The notes under the pieces are model-generated. The model worked only from the letters and a program-made list of their open reading frames with translations. It did not search any database and was not told the origin of the DNA. From assembly GCF_014656395.1 (NCBI RefSeq), contig NZ_BNCI01000001.1:1399893-1463892 (forward strand): a DNA stretch of 64,000 bases, read 5' to 3'. Each line of letters begins with the position of its first letter. The stretch's first letter is position 1. The position numbers were made by a program, and so were the translations under genes. Origin of the DNA: Kordiimonas sediminis. GTDB taxonomy: Bacteria; Pseudomonadota; Alphaproteobacteria; Sphingomonadales; Kordiimonadaceae. Below, piece by piece: positions 35,823 through 44,758 of this stretch.

Positions 35823-36743
35823 TTACTCCGATCCATTTTGGGCTGTTATAATGGCCAGACGGCCCATGTTGATACCAGCAAGATGGCGGTAGAATTTTTT
35901 CAGTAAATCTTTATCGATTTGATTCAGGTTTTGGTCGAATTTCTTCCTGAGTTGGTGGCACTGTTTCCCGATCGCAGGGTCTGCTGTATAGTCCTGCCCC
36001 ATCAGCAAAAAAAGTTCCATTGGGAAATTTGTCGTTCGGTCAATGCATGTAAGGCATTGTGCGCGAAGAATTTTTTCCAGACTGTCCATGGTAAAGTAAT
36101 TCAGGTGATGATCTGGTACTACCCACCACTGGTCTGCAGATACGGCTTTTGCTGCAGCCATTTGTAGTGGGCTGAAATCATTCGGAACCGAAATTGTTAA
36201 AACCCCATCAGGACGTAGTAACTGTTTAGCGGCTTGGATCACTTCTGTGGGGCTGGGTACATGCTCCAGTACTTCGCTCATATGGATGAAATCAAAACTG
36301 CCTGCCTCATGATTAAAGTCATCAGGGAAGAACCCTGTCTGTACGTCCAGGCCTAATGACTTGGCATGGTCTGCCGCAACAGAAGATGGCTCAATGCCAT
36401 AAGCGTCCCAGCCTTGTTTGCGGGCGACTTGCAGAAAATTGCCCGGACCACACCCTATGTCCAACACTTTTCCAGCATGCCCAAGGTGTTCGTGTGCCAA
36501 ATCAAGGCGTAAACCATATTCAATATCATGCCATGCACCATCTTGTTCAGAGGCAGCAATATACTCTGGCTTCTCAGACTGGTAAAAGTCCTGCTGATAG
36601 AGTTTGGTTAGCTCAGCTTCGGTGGGAAGAGGGGACACATGTAAAAAGCCACAGTTCTGGCAGTCAATTATATCATGCCCCGGTACGTGAGATACGACTT
36701 TTCCCGTGTGGGTATTTTGTTTCTGGTCACCAGAAGTAATCAT
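35823..36743 (-). CDS. class I SAM methyltransferase, first gene of the sulfotransferase operon
   Basis: 306 residues. A short N-terminal CQNCGFLHVSPLPTEAELTKLYQQDFY stretch, common in glycan methyltransferases, precedes the SAM domain (about 90-215) with VLDIGCGPGNF (motif I) and FDFIHMSEVLEHV. It differs clearly from the other methyltransferase at 33797, so the operon has two separate methylation steps. AGGACAG lies before the ATG. Upstream 36744-37007 contains an AT-rich stretch with a 15-base palindrome but no gene. Confidence 0.82.
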   Translation of the reverse strand: MITSGDQKQNTHTGKVVSHVPGHDIIDCQNCGFLHVSPLPTEAELTKLYQQDFYQSEKPEYIAASEQDGAWHDIEYGLRLDLAHEHLGHAGKVLDIGCGPGNFLQVARKQGWDAYGIEPSSVAADHAKSLGLDVQTGFFPDDFNHEAGSFDFIHMSEVLEHVPSPTEVIQAAKQLLRPDGVLTISVPNDFSPLQMAAAKAVSADQWWVVPDHHLNYFTMDSLEKILRAQCLTCIDRTTNFPMELFLLMGQDYTADPAIGKQCHQLRKKFDQNLNQIDKDLLKKFYRHLAGINMGRLAIITAQNGSE

Positions 36744-37007
36744 ACTGTCCTGCTTTCATCGAGCTTTAATGCACTATTCTATAGCCTTTTGAAAATGTAA
36801 AACTTTAAAGCAATTTTCTTGCCACGTATTAGGGGCATCCTTCTTTTCAGGTTTTCTTGCATGGCTGCTAGATTGCTACGCGGAAATCGGTATTGTGTGC
36901 CGTGAATGAAGCGGGAGAGCATTTTTTAAAAATGTTTTCTTTTTGTTCTAATCTCTGGTAGGGTTGCGCCGCTCTTGAGTGAGCATTGGTATTTTTGGGG
37001 ATTTTGA

Positions 37008-40000
37008 GTGAAACTTACGAAGAAAAGTATTCATAATCCAGCAGCTGTGGCGGTTGTTGCTGCCGCGGTTATGCTGTTGGGTTTGCTGTCGATGATGCGG
37101 ATGCCTGCACAGTTATTTCCGGATATTGAAAAACCGGTGATGACGGTCGTTAATTCGTGGCCTGGTGCATCGCCACTCGAAATTGAATCAGAAATCAGTG
37201 TCCAGGTCGAAGAGGTGCTGGAAGGCCTGCCCGGGATGACGTCCATGCAGACATGGAACATGTCGAATTTCAGTTTTATGCAGCTGGAGTTTGACGTCGA
37301 AACCGATATGACACGGTCACTGATTGAGGTTATTTCCCGGTTGAACCGGCTGCGTCCCTTGCCTGCGAACGCTGAAAAGCCGCAGGTTTTTCTCGGTGAA
37401 TGGGGGGATAGCGCGAATACACTGCTGGACTTTTTTGTCCAGCAGTTACCGGGCACAGAAGATCGGCGTATCGAAAATTCTGAATATCTGCGGGACGTGA
37501 TCGTGCCGGAATTGATGTCACTTTACGGTGTATCACGGGTTGAGCTTGAAGACGGCATGGGCGGCGGTGTGCAGCTGCAAATCATTTTTGACCCCTACAA
37601 GGCGGCTGAACTGGGGATTGATATCGCCCGGGTTCCAGCCCGTATCGGCCGGTCTGCAGATATCTCCAGCGGTTTTGTTGATGTAGGCAGCCGTCAATAT
37701 ACTTTGCGGTATGAAGGCCGGTATGATGCAGAGGATTTGGCTGGCCTGATCTTGGAATGGCGGGACGGCAAGGCAATCAGACTTGGTGATATTGCGACCG
37801 TGCAGATGGCACCGGGGCGTAGAGACGGCTTCCGATACCATAATGGAAACGAAGCCTTTATGCTGTCAATTGCCAAGGAAAATGGCGCCAATGTTCTTGA
37901 GGCGCTTGATGGCCTTAAAGCCCGGATGCAGGAATTGAACGAGACCGAATTCAAAGAACGCGGTCTTTACGCAGAATATACTTTTGACCCTAGTCTCTAC
38001 ATCAATCGGTCCATTGGTTTGTTAGGCAGTAATCTGATTTTGGGCGTCTTGATGTCGGTTGGTGTGCTGTGGCTGTTCTTACGTCAGTTGCGGGCTACCT
38101 TACTGATCGCGCTTGCAATCCCAACATCGTTGTTGGCGACCTTTGTTGTTTTGGGGGTTACGGGGCGTTCCCTGAATGTTATCTCGCTTGCCGGGCTTGC
38201 ATTCGCAACCGGGATGGTGCTGGACGCCGCCATTGTCGTGCTGGAAAATATCGTCCGCTTACGCGAACGGGGCGAACGACCCCTGGATGCCAGTGACATG
38301 GGTGCGACGCAAGTTTGGGGTGCACTGCTCGCATCAACTGCAACGACAGTAGCCATTTTCATCCCGATTATGTTTTTGAAGGATGCCGAAGGGCAGATGT
38401 TTGCCGATCTTGCCCTGACGATCGCCATTGGTGTTAGTGTATCGTTGGTTGTAGCCGTAACAATATTGCCAACGGCTGCCCGTTTCTGGATGCGGGATTT
38501 ACCAGACCCTATCAAGGGTGAGACAATATGGGACCGTATCGCCAATCGTTTGATGAATATGACATCCAGCCGCCCTGCGCAGCTAGGGTGGGTTGCTGGA
38601 TTGTTTAGCCTGTCCATTGCTTTGTCCGTGCTTTTTTGGCCCCAAAGCAACTATTTGCCACCTGTACAGCGGGACAGTATCGACAGTTTTCTGTTTTTCC
38701 CACCAGGTATGAATGTTGAAACGTCCGATCAGGAAGTAGCAAAGGTTATCCACAATCGTATCGAACCCTATATGGCGGAAGACGCAGAACTGAAAGTGCG
38801 GGACTATTTCTTCTGGTCCTTCCCCGGTGCGACCGGCGGTTGGCTGTCTATTAACGGCGAAGACGGTACCGATCTGGAGGCGCTGCAAGCGCTTATTCAG
38901 AATGAGATTGTTGCAGGTATCCCTGATTTATTCGGATTTACAATGCGCCGTAGTCTTTTTGGTGGGTTTGAGAATGCCAATAGTGTTTCGATGCAAGTCA
39001 CCAGTAAGGATCTGGACGCTGCAAAAAATGCAGTTATTCAGGGTATGGGCATGGTTATGGGGGCAATTCCCGGTGCGATTGCCAACCCGGAACCCGATCC
39101 ATTTGCCCAGGGGACGGAACTTCGTTTCACGCCAAACGATGAACGGTTGGCAGAGGTTGGCTGGACACGGAATGACCTGACGATGGTGATCCTGGAATTG
39201 GGGCAGGGTAGCTGGTTGGGGGAGTATTTTGACGGTCAAAAGCGCCTTGATATTTTTCTGAAAACTATCCGGTTTGAAACGCCCGAAGAAATGTCAAGCC
39301 TGCCTGTGATAACGCCGCTGGGTGGGCAGGTGCCGCTGGGTGAGCTGGCCGTGATTGAACCTGTACCGGCCCCAAGCGCGATTGCACACTATGACCGCAA
39401 ACGCGGATATTCTCTTAGTGTAAACCCGCCCGAGGGTATGGCTCTTGAAGAATTGATAGCAACGCTGAAACGCGATATCGAACCAGCGATACTGGCGCAG
39501 ATGCCGCCGGATGCGCAGGTGAAATATGCCGGCAGTGCAGAGGATCTGGAGCGTGCGCTCGGGACCCTTGGTAGCAACTTTTTGCTGGCTTTTGGTTTGC
39601 TTATTCTGATTATGGCGGCGCTCTTTCGGTCCATCGTAGCATCATTGATTGTTGCGTTCTCCATCCCCCTTGCTGGTGTTGGCGGCGTGTTGGCTATTCA
39701 GGCTGTGAATCTGATCAATTTTCAGCCGCTAGACCTGCTTGGTATGATTGGATTTATCATTCTGCTTGGTTTGGTTGTGAATAATGCCATTCTGCTTGTG
39801 GCCCAGACACAAAAAGCAGAAGAGCGCGGATTAAACCGTCACGATGCTGTACATCAGGCTTTGCGCTTACGCTTGCGTCCGATCTTCATGAGCACGCTAA
39901 CCAGCCTGTTTGGCATGCTGCCGCTCTTGGTTATCCCGGGTGCAGGCAGTGAAATTTACCGAGGCATGGCAGCAGCCATTGTCGGCGGTATGAGCGTTTC

Positions 40001-40151
40001 TACAATTTTCACCCTGATCATGATCCCAAGCTTGTTGCAGCTTACAGCGTCATTCCGCGGGTCAGGCGGGGCTAAAGCTCTTGCCACCAGTGATGACATA
40101 GAGGCTACGCAATCTGATTTGAAATCAAGCCAGGACATAGCGGCGCAGTAA
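37008..40151 (+). CDS. RND efflux pump inner-membrane subunit
   Basis: 1047 residues with the twelve-helix RND plan and two large periplasmic loops (about 35-335 and 555-865). The start is GTG behind a GGGG site. FPDIEKPVMTVVNSWPGASPLEIE, the TM4 motif GMVLDAAIVVLEN and the TM10 motif GLVVNNAILLV assign it to the hydrophobe/amphiphile-type RND group rather than to heavy-metal pumps. It would export drugs or other amphiphiles with the adaptor encoded next. No outer-membrane channel gene is adjacent; the CusC-like protein at 3291 or another TolC elsewhere would be needed. Confidence 0.9.
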   Translation: MKLTKKSIHNPAAVAVVAAAVMLLGLLSMMRMPAQLFPDIEKPVMTVVNSWPGASPLEIESEISVQVEEVLEGLPGMTSMQTWNMSNFSFMQLEFDVETDMTRSLIEVISRLNRLRPLPANAEKPQVFLGEWGDSANTLLDFFVQQLPGTEDRRIENSEYLRDVIVPELMSLYGVSRVELEDGMGGGVQLQIIFDPYKAAELGIDIARVPARIGRSADISSGFVDVGSRQYTLRYEGRYDAEDLAGLILEWRDGKAIRLGDIATVQMAPGRRDGFRYHNGNEAFMLSIAKENGANVLEALDGLKARMQELNETEFKERGLYAEYTFDPSLYINRSIGLLGSNLILGVLMSVGVLWLFLRQLRATLLIALAIPTSLLATFVVLGVTGRSLNVISLAGLAFATGMVLDAAIVVLENIVRLRERGERPLDASDMGATQVWGALLASTATTVAIFIPIMFLKDAEGQMFADLALTIAIGVSVSLVVAVTILPTAARFWMRDLPDPIKGETIWDRIANRLMNMTSSRPAQLGWVAGLFSLSIALSVLFWPQSNYLPPVQRDSIDSFLFFPPGMNVETSDQEVAKVIHNRIEPYMAEDAELKVRDYFFWSFPGATGGWLSINGEDGTDLEALQALIQNEIVAGIPDLFGFTMRRSLFGGFENANSVSMQVTSKDLDAAKNAVIQGMGMVMGAIPGAIANPEPDPFAQGTELRFTPNDERLAEVGWTRNDLTMVILELGQGSWLGEYFDGQKRLDIFLKTIRFETPEEMSSLPVITPLGGQVPLGELAVIEPVPAPSAIAHYDRKRGYSLSVNPPEGMALEELIATLKRDIEPAILAQMPPDAQVKYAGSAEDLERALGTLGSNFLLAFGLLILIMAALFRSIVASLIVAFSIPLAGVGGVLAIQAVNLINFQPLDLLGMIGFIILLGLVVNNAILLVAQTQKAEERGLNRHDAVHQALRLRLRPIFMSTLTSLFGMLPLLVIPGAGSEIYRGMAAAIVGGMSVSTIFTLIMIPSLLQLTASFRGSGGAKALATSDDIEATQSDLKSSQDIAAQ

Positions 40152-40202
40152 CCATGCGACTGTAAGTAACATATTGATATATAATAAAAAGATATTCGCC
40201 TT

Positions 40203-41273
40203 ATGAGAAAAAATTTACTAAAAGCTTTTGGGCTTGTTGGTGCCCTTCTATCAGCAGGTACAAGTGTATTGGCCCAGATGGGGCCAGGCGGGCAGATGCC
40301 GCCGGCCAGAGTAGAGGTCGTCAAAGCTGTTGAGCGCATGATGGCGCCAACAATGGAGGTGACAGGTACTGTCATAAGCTTGAATGACAGCCGGATATCG
40401 TCAGAGGTTGAAGGCGTTCTAAGCTGGATTTCTGAGGTTGGTACGCATGTGAATAAAGGCGATGTTATCGCTGTAATCGACGATCGGTTGCTTGCAGTTA
40501 ACTATCGCCGGGCTGAGGCATCCCTGAAAAGGCTGGAAGCAGATTTGCCCAGACGCGAAGCCGCTGTAAAGCGTTTCGAAGGTCTTGCGGCGAATGATGT
40601 TGCATCGCGTGCACGGCTCGAGGAAGTTGTTTCTGACCGTGACATGTTGGTGCAGGACATAGCAGATGCAAAAGCCCGTCTGGATCAGGCGCGGGGGGAT
40701 TTGGAGCGTACTAAAATCCGTGCACGTTTCGAAGGTAATGTTGTCGCGCGGTTATCTTCGGTTGGCGAATATATTACCGTTGGGGAAGAAGTGATCCGTC
40801 TTGTGGACACGGGTGCCATTGAAATTTCCTTGCCAGCGCCGATTGCTGTTACGCCGTATCTAAACAGCGCAGAAGAACTCCCTGTCCAGACCAGTGAAGG
40901 GACGGTACACCGCCTTAAGGTCCGCACAGTGGTGCCGGTTGGTGACAGTGTCTCCCGTCAGGTGGAAGTCAGGCTGCAGGCAAGTCCTGACAGTTTCATG
41001 ATTGGTGCACCGGTTACAGTTAGTCTCCCGACAAGCGCGCCATCAGTTCGGGTTGCCGTACCGCGTGATACATTGGTGCGGAAGGGATCGAAAATGTATG
41101 TATTCCGTGTCAACGCTGATGGTTCAGCCGACCAGCTTGTTGCGGATATTGCAGTTATGGACGGTCTGTGGGTGTCTATTGCCGACCAGAGTTTACGCGC
41201 CGGGGATACAATTATTTTGCGGGGTGGGGAACGTCTGCAGCCAGGTCAGAAGGTTGTTTTTGACGCACAATAA
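40203..41273 (+). CDS. RND periplasmic adaptor (membrane fusion protein)
   Basis: 356 residues. Signal peptide (about 1-24, SVLAQ), a lipoyl half-motif (VEGVLSWISEVGTHVNKGDVIAVID), an alpha-helical hairpin (about 95-165), and beta-barrel/membrane-proximal regions follow in the order of AcrA/MexA-type adaptors. It lies 51 bases after the pump gene, an order reversed from the usual adaptor-then-pump. A terminator follows at 41316. Confidence 0.9.
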   Translation: MRKNLLKAFGLVGALLSAGTSVLAQMGPGGQMPPARVEVVKAVERMMAPTMEVTGTVISLNDSRISSEVEGVLSWISEVGTHVNKGDVIAVIDDRLLAVNYRRAEASLKRLEADLPRREAAVKRFEGLAANDVASRARLEEVVSDRDMLVQDIADAKARLDQARGDLERTKIRARFEGNVVARLSSVGEYITVGEEVIRLVDTGAIEISLPAPIAVTPYLNSAEELPVQTSEGTVHRLKVRTVVPVGDSVSRQVEVRLQASPDSFMIGAPVTVSLPTSAPSVRVAVPRDTLVRKGSKMYVFRVNADGSADQLVADIAVMDGLWVSIADQSLRAGDTIILRGGERLQPGQKVVFDAQ

Positions 41274-41315
41274 ATAAGGCTGTGAAAGCCTGCTGTAATA
41301 CTATTCCTGTAGCTG

Positions 41316-41342
41316 AAAGCCCGCTCATGACGGGCTTTTATA
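41316..41342 (+). terminator. terminator of the RND pump-adaptor operon
   Basis: 8-bp stem AAAGCCCG / CGGGCTTT with a 7-base loop and a short T-run. Confidence 0.8.
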
Positions 41343-41452
41343 CTTGGTAAGTTTGTTGCTAGTAGGTGTGAGCGGCAGGAAATTTCTTAAAGTATGCTGG
41401 TATTCTGAGACGCTCAGTTATATATTATATAAATGTACGACTGGGGACTGAT

Positions 41453-42016
41453 ATGCTGAGTTTGCTGAAAAAAGCATTCAAGCCAACTGATTTGGGGCCA
41501 AACGCGCAAAAGTTTCTGCGGTATTGGCATAAGGTTGGTGGAAATGCCGCCGGATTTGATGTTGCTTCTTTGCAGTATCAATCTATCAAGGCTTTACATC
41601 CATATATGTTTTCCATTGTGCCTGATGGTTCGGGTGGCCTTCACATGCGCGATGTTGGGGAAGCATTGCAGAAAAGGGATGAACTCAGACTGCCGGATGA
41701 TTTTCTGCAGGTTTTTGTTCGTGCAGAGCAACAGCAGGTGGCTGCCAGATATGATGTATGTGAAGACTATACATGCGGTGTTGCGGGGACGATCGCCCGC
41801 CGACCTACCGGTGGAAGACCGGTTATTTTCCGCAGTTTCTTGTCCCTGCCAATTTTGAATGATGACAGAACGCTGGCATATTTTATAAATATTGATGACG
41901 ACCCCAAACAGCGGTCCCTTAAATACGCAGGCATAGAGTTGCCGTATCTTTCTTCGGGTCTGACAGCTGTGCTGGAATATGAGTTTCTGGATATCGGGCA
42001 CGGCGCCCCGGAATAA
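41453..42016 (+). CDS. PAS_5-like domain protein (alphaproteobacterial)
   Basis: 187 residues, a single domain with no signal peptide or output domain. FLRYWHKVGGNAAGFDVASL ... LHPYMFSIVPDG near the start is the pattern of the PAS_5 family, found mainly in alphaproteobacteria, and residues 85-180 complete the PAS-type fold with ARRPTGGRPVIFRSFLSLPI. PAS_5 proteins have unknown ligands and may sense redox or small molecules. Single gene, GGGGAC before the ATG. Confidence 0.65.
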   Translation: MLSLLKKAFKPTDLGPNAQKFLRYWHKVGGNAAGFDVASLQYQSIKALHPYMFSIVPDGSGGLHMRDVGEALQKRDELRLPDDFLQVFVRAEQQQVAARYDVCEDYTCGVAGTIARRPTGGRPVIFRSFLSLPILNDDRTLAYFINIDDDPKQRSLKYAGIELPYLSSGLTAVLEYEFLDIGHGAPE

Positions 42017-42173
42017 GCACGCTGTTTCCTGCATATGGTTTTGAATGGACGCAGGTTTCAGTATTCTGACGGTCCTTTCATTTTATGTTCAAATATAGAT
42101 ACCCTGCAGCTACGTGTTGATCCTGGGATAAATGTTCCGTAAACAGAAGTGTGTTTGAGTGAAAGGACTTACC

Positions 42174-43598
42174 GTGGATTCATCTGACTTCCGTAAAAAT
42201 GCGCATGCACTTGTCGACTGGATTGCCGATTACATGGATACGGTTCGGGCCTATCCCGTACGGTCACAAGTAAACCCCGGCGATATACGGAAGCAGTTAG
42301 CCCCCTTACCCCCGCAGGACGGTGAAGATTTCGAGACAATTTTTGATGATTTCAAGTCAATCATCATGCCCGGCATCACGCACTGGCAACATCCGCGCTT
42401 TTTTGCGTATTTCCCTGCGAACGGCACCCCGCCCAGTCAACTGGCTGAAATGTTGCTGTCGGCACTAGGTGTGAATGCGATGATATGGGAGACATCCCCA
42501 GCTGCGACCGAGTTAGAGGAGCAGATGATTAACTGGCTTCTGACAGCACTGAAACTCCCGTCAGACTGGTCAGGTGTAATTCAGGATACTGCATCGACGG
42601 CAGTATTTTGCGCCGTGCTTGTAGCGCGGGAGCGTGTGACGGGCTGGCAAGTGAATGACAAGGGTTTCACAGGTGATGACCGGCTGACGGTATATACAAC
42701 AGGTGAAACGCACTCCAGCCTGGAGAAAGCAGTCAAGATGGCGGGTCTTGGGCGCGCATCGCTGCGGTTCGTGCCCACTGGGGACGATCATTCCATGGAT
42801 GTTCTGGCACTGTCAGAAATGATCAAAAAGGATAAGGCCGCAGGTTTCAAGCCTGCGCTGATAGTTGCCAGCGTCGGCGCGACAGGCATTGGTGCCTGCG
42901 ATGCGCTCAAGGAAATCGGTATTATTGCCCGATCCCAGGATATCTATTTCCATGTGGATGCAGCATGGGCAGGCTCTGCCATGATTTGTGATGAATACCG
43001 GCCACTACTGAACGGTGCTGAACTGGCGGATAGTTTTTGTTTCAATCCCCATAAATGGCTGGGTGTTAATTTTGATTGCTCGGTTCATTTTGTGAAGGAT
43101 AAAGACAGTTTGATCCGTACGCTGACGATCCTGCCGGAGTATTTGAAGACGCGGGAAGGGGACGCGGTTACGGATTACCGTGATTGGGGGCCGCAATTGG
43201 GACGCAGAAACCGGGCACTGAAATTATGGTTTGTACTGCGGTCTTACGGTCTTGATGGCTTGCGGAAAATGATCCGTGGGCATGTCCGTATGGCAGAAGA
43301 CCTTGCAAAAACTATCGGTGCTGCGCCCGATTTTGAAATCGTGACCCGCCCGCGCTTGTCGCTGTTTACGTTCAGAGTCTATCGCCCCGGTGTCGCCCAC
43401 GGTGCACTTGATGCAGCAACTGAAGCACTTATTACAGCTGTCAATGATGATGGATTTACCTATCTGACACGGACCGTTGTGGACGGCAGACCGGTTATCC
43501 GCTGGCAGGTAGGGCAGGTACATACCACTGAACAGGATGTGTCTGAAAGTTGGGACAGGGTTCAGACGCTTGTCAAGCCACTACTGGCGACTCTGTAA
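42174..43598 (+). CDS. pyridoxal-dependent aromatic-L-amino-acid decarboxylase (group II)
   Basis: The GTG at 42174 is chosen: AAAGGA lies 6 bases upstream and the protein then starts at the conserved DSSDFRKNAHALVDWIADY. 474 residues, typical of aromatic amino acid (DOPA, tyrosine, tryptophan, histidine) decarboxylases. The HWQHPRFFAYFPA segment, HVDAAWAGSA and the PLP lysine in FNPHKWLGVNFDC are all present. It would make tyramine, tryptamine, dopamine or a similar amine; substrate cannot be told. Single gene with no transporter beside it. Confidence 0.9.
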   Translation: MDSSDFRKNAHALVDWIADYMDTVRAYPVRSQVNPGDIRKQLAPLPPQDGEDFETIFDDFKSIIMPGITHWQHPRFFAYFPANGTPPSQLAEMLLSALGVNAMIWETSPAATELEEQMINWLLTALKLPSDWSGVIQDTASTAVFCAVLVARERVTGWQVNDKGFTGDDRLTVYTTGETHSSLEKAVKMAGLGRASLRFVPTGDDHSMDVLALSEMIKKDKAAGFKPALIVASVGATGIGACDALKEIGIIARSQDIYFHVDAAWAGSAMICDEYRPLLNGAELADSFCFNPHKWLGVNFDCSVHFVKDKDSLIRTLTILPEYLKTREGDAVTDYRDWGPQLGRRNRALKLWFVLRSYGLDGLRKMIRGHVRMAEDLAKTIGAAPDFEIVTRPRLSLFTFRVYRPGVAHGALDAATEALITAVNDDGFTYLTRTVVDGRPVIRWQVGQVHTTEQDVSESWDRVQTLVKPLLATL

Positions 43599-43681
43599 AT
43601 AGGGCCTTTGACCGGTTGAGTAACGATTAAAGGATTCTTTTCCTAAAGCCATTCCCGCAAAGACAGGTGGCATATTGCTGG

Positions 43682-44653
43682 TTACTTAGTCGCTGACGAT
43701 ACCAAAATTTGGACGGTCTGCGTTTGGCGGTAACCATCCTGTTCAAGTGAGATTGTGCCGGTCCATATGCCGGGCTTAAATCCACCAGCAGGGGCGCGTT
43801 TGCCAAAAAACTGGCTGCGAAATTGCTGGGTTTTTTCCGTTGCGACCTGATGTTCAGCGAATAATTTTCCGTCAGGGTCTGTTATCCTAAATGACCAGAC
43901 GTCCCCGCGGCTGGCGCCAAAAGCACGGCCAGTTAAAATAAGCGCACTGGCATCAGGGGAAATGCTCTCTGCCTGTGCGGCCCATCTGTTTTCCCTGGGC
44001 TCTGGTGCTACAGAAAACTTAGGCGGTAAGAGTGTGAACGGGGCATAGTCTGGATGATCACGCCATAAGCTCGTTTCTGAGGACCCTGAGCACGCTTGTT
44101 CATAACCGCCACCGTCGAAGGGGTCTAGTAGTGTCCCGTTTTTGCGGATTCCGATATGCAGATGCGGATATTCAGTTTGCCCGCTTAAGCCCATCAATGC
44201 GATCTGTTCCCCTGCACGGACCGTATCGCCGATATTTTTGCTCAGGCTCGCATTTTTCAGGTGGCAATATTGACTGGTGTAGCCATTTTCATGCTGAATA
44301 ACATAAGCATTACCGCAGTCTTCGCCCTTTTTATAAGGGGCGCCATCATCAACACCGTCTCTCATGCGCAGGATTTTTCCCGGGGCGACCGCCAAAATAG
44401 GCACGCCCGAGGCAAGTACACCTGTATCGCTGACCATAATGTCCGTACCACGGTGTTTATCCTGACTTCTGTGCTTGCACATATAGTCTGCGACACTCTT
44501 GTCTTCGCCGCGGTCCACATATCGTGCAATCCAGCAAGTCTCCCCTAGTGTGCAATCAAGGGGCCAGTCAAATGTGATATCGGCGGCATCTGTAGGCTGT
44601 GCACAGCCTGCCATGGCAACCACCGGTATAAGTAAGAGCATTTTTTTAATCAT
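43682..44653 (-). CDS. M23-family peptidase lipoprotein
   Basis: 323 residues with a lipobox (VVAMAGC, Cys about 16), so the protein is tethered to a membrane in the periplasm. The LytM/M23 zinc motifs are visible: HRGTD (about 67-71) and HLHIG (about 164-168), with the GNAYVIQHENGYTSQYCHL segment supplying the other conserved His. The last about 110 residues form a separate beta-type domain. A role in peptidoglycan cleavage is likely; many such proteins regulate amidases instead. Three extra Cys in the catalytic region suggest disulfides. Confidence 0.85.
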   Translation of the reverse strand: MIKKMLLLIPVVAMAGCAQPTDAADITFDWPLDCTLGETCWIARYVDRGEDKSVADYMCKHRSQDKHRGTDIMVSDTGVLASGVPILAVAPGKILRMRDGVDDGAPYKKGEDCGNAYVIQHENGYTSQYCHLKNASLSKNIGDTVRAGEQIALMGLSGQTEYPHLHIGIRKNGTLLDPFDGGGYEQACSGSSETSLWRDHPDYAPFTLLPPKFSVAPEPRENRWAAQAESISPDASALILTGRAFGASRGDVWSFRITDPDGKLFAEHQVATEKTQQFRSQFFGKRAPAGGFKPGIWTGTISLEQDGYRQTQTVQILVSSATK

Positions 44654-44758
44654 GCGGTAACTTAACCGATCTATTCAGCCGATAAAACGGGTTTTCTTTT
44701 CTGTTGGGGTTGGGTAGTGTCATCGTCCGTGCCGCACTCTTATTTCACAGGAATTCGT

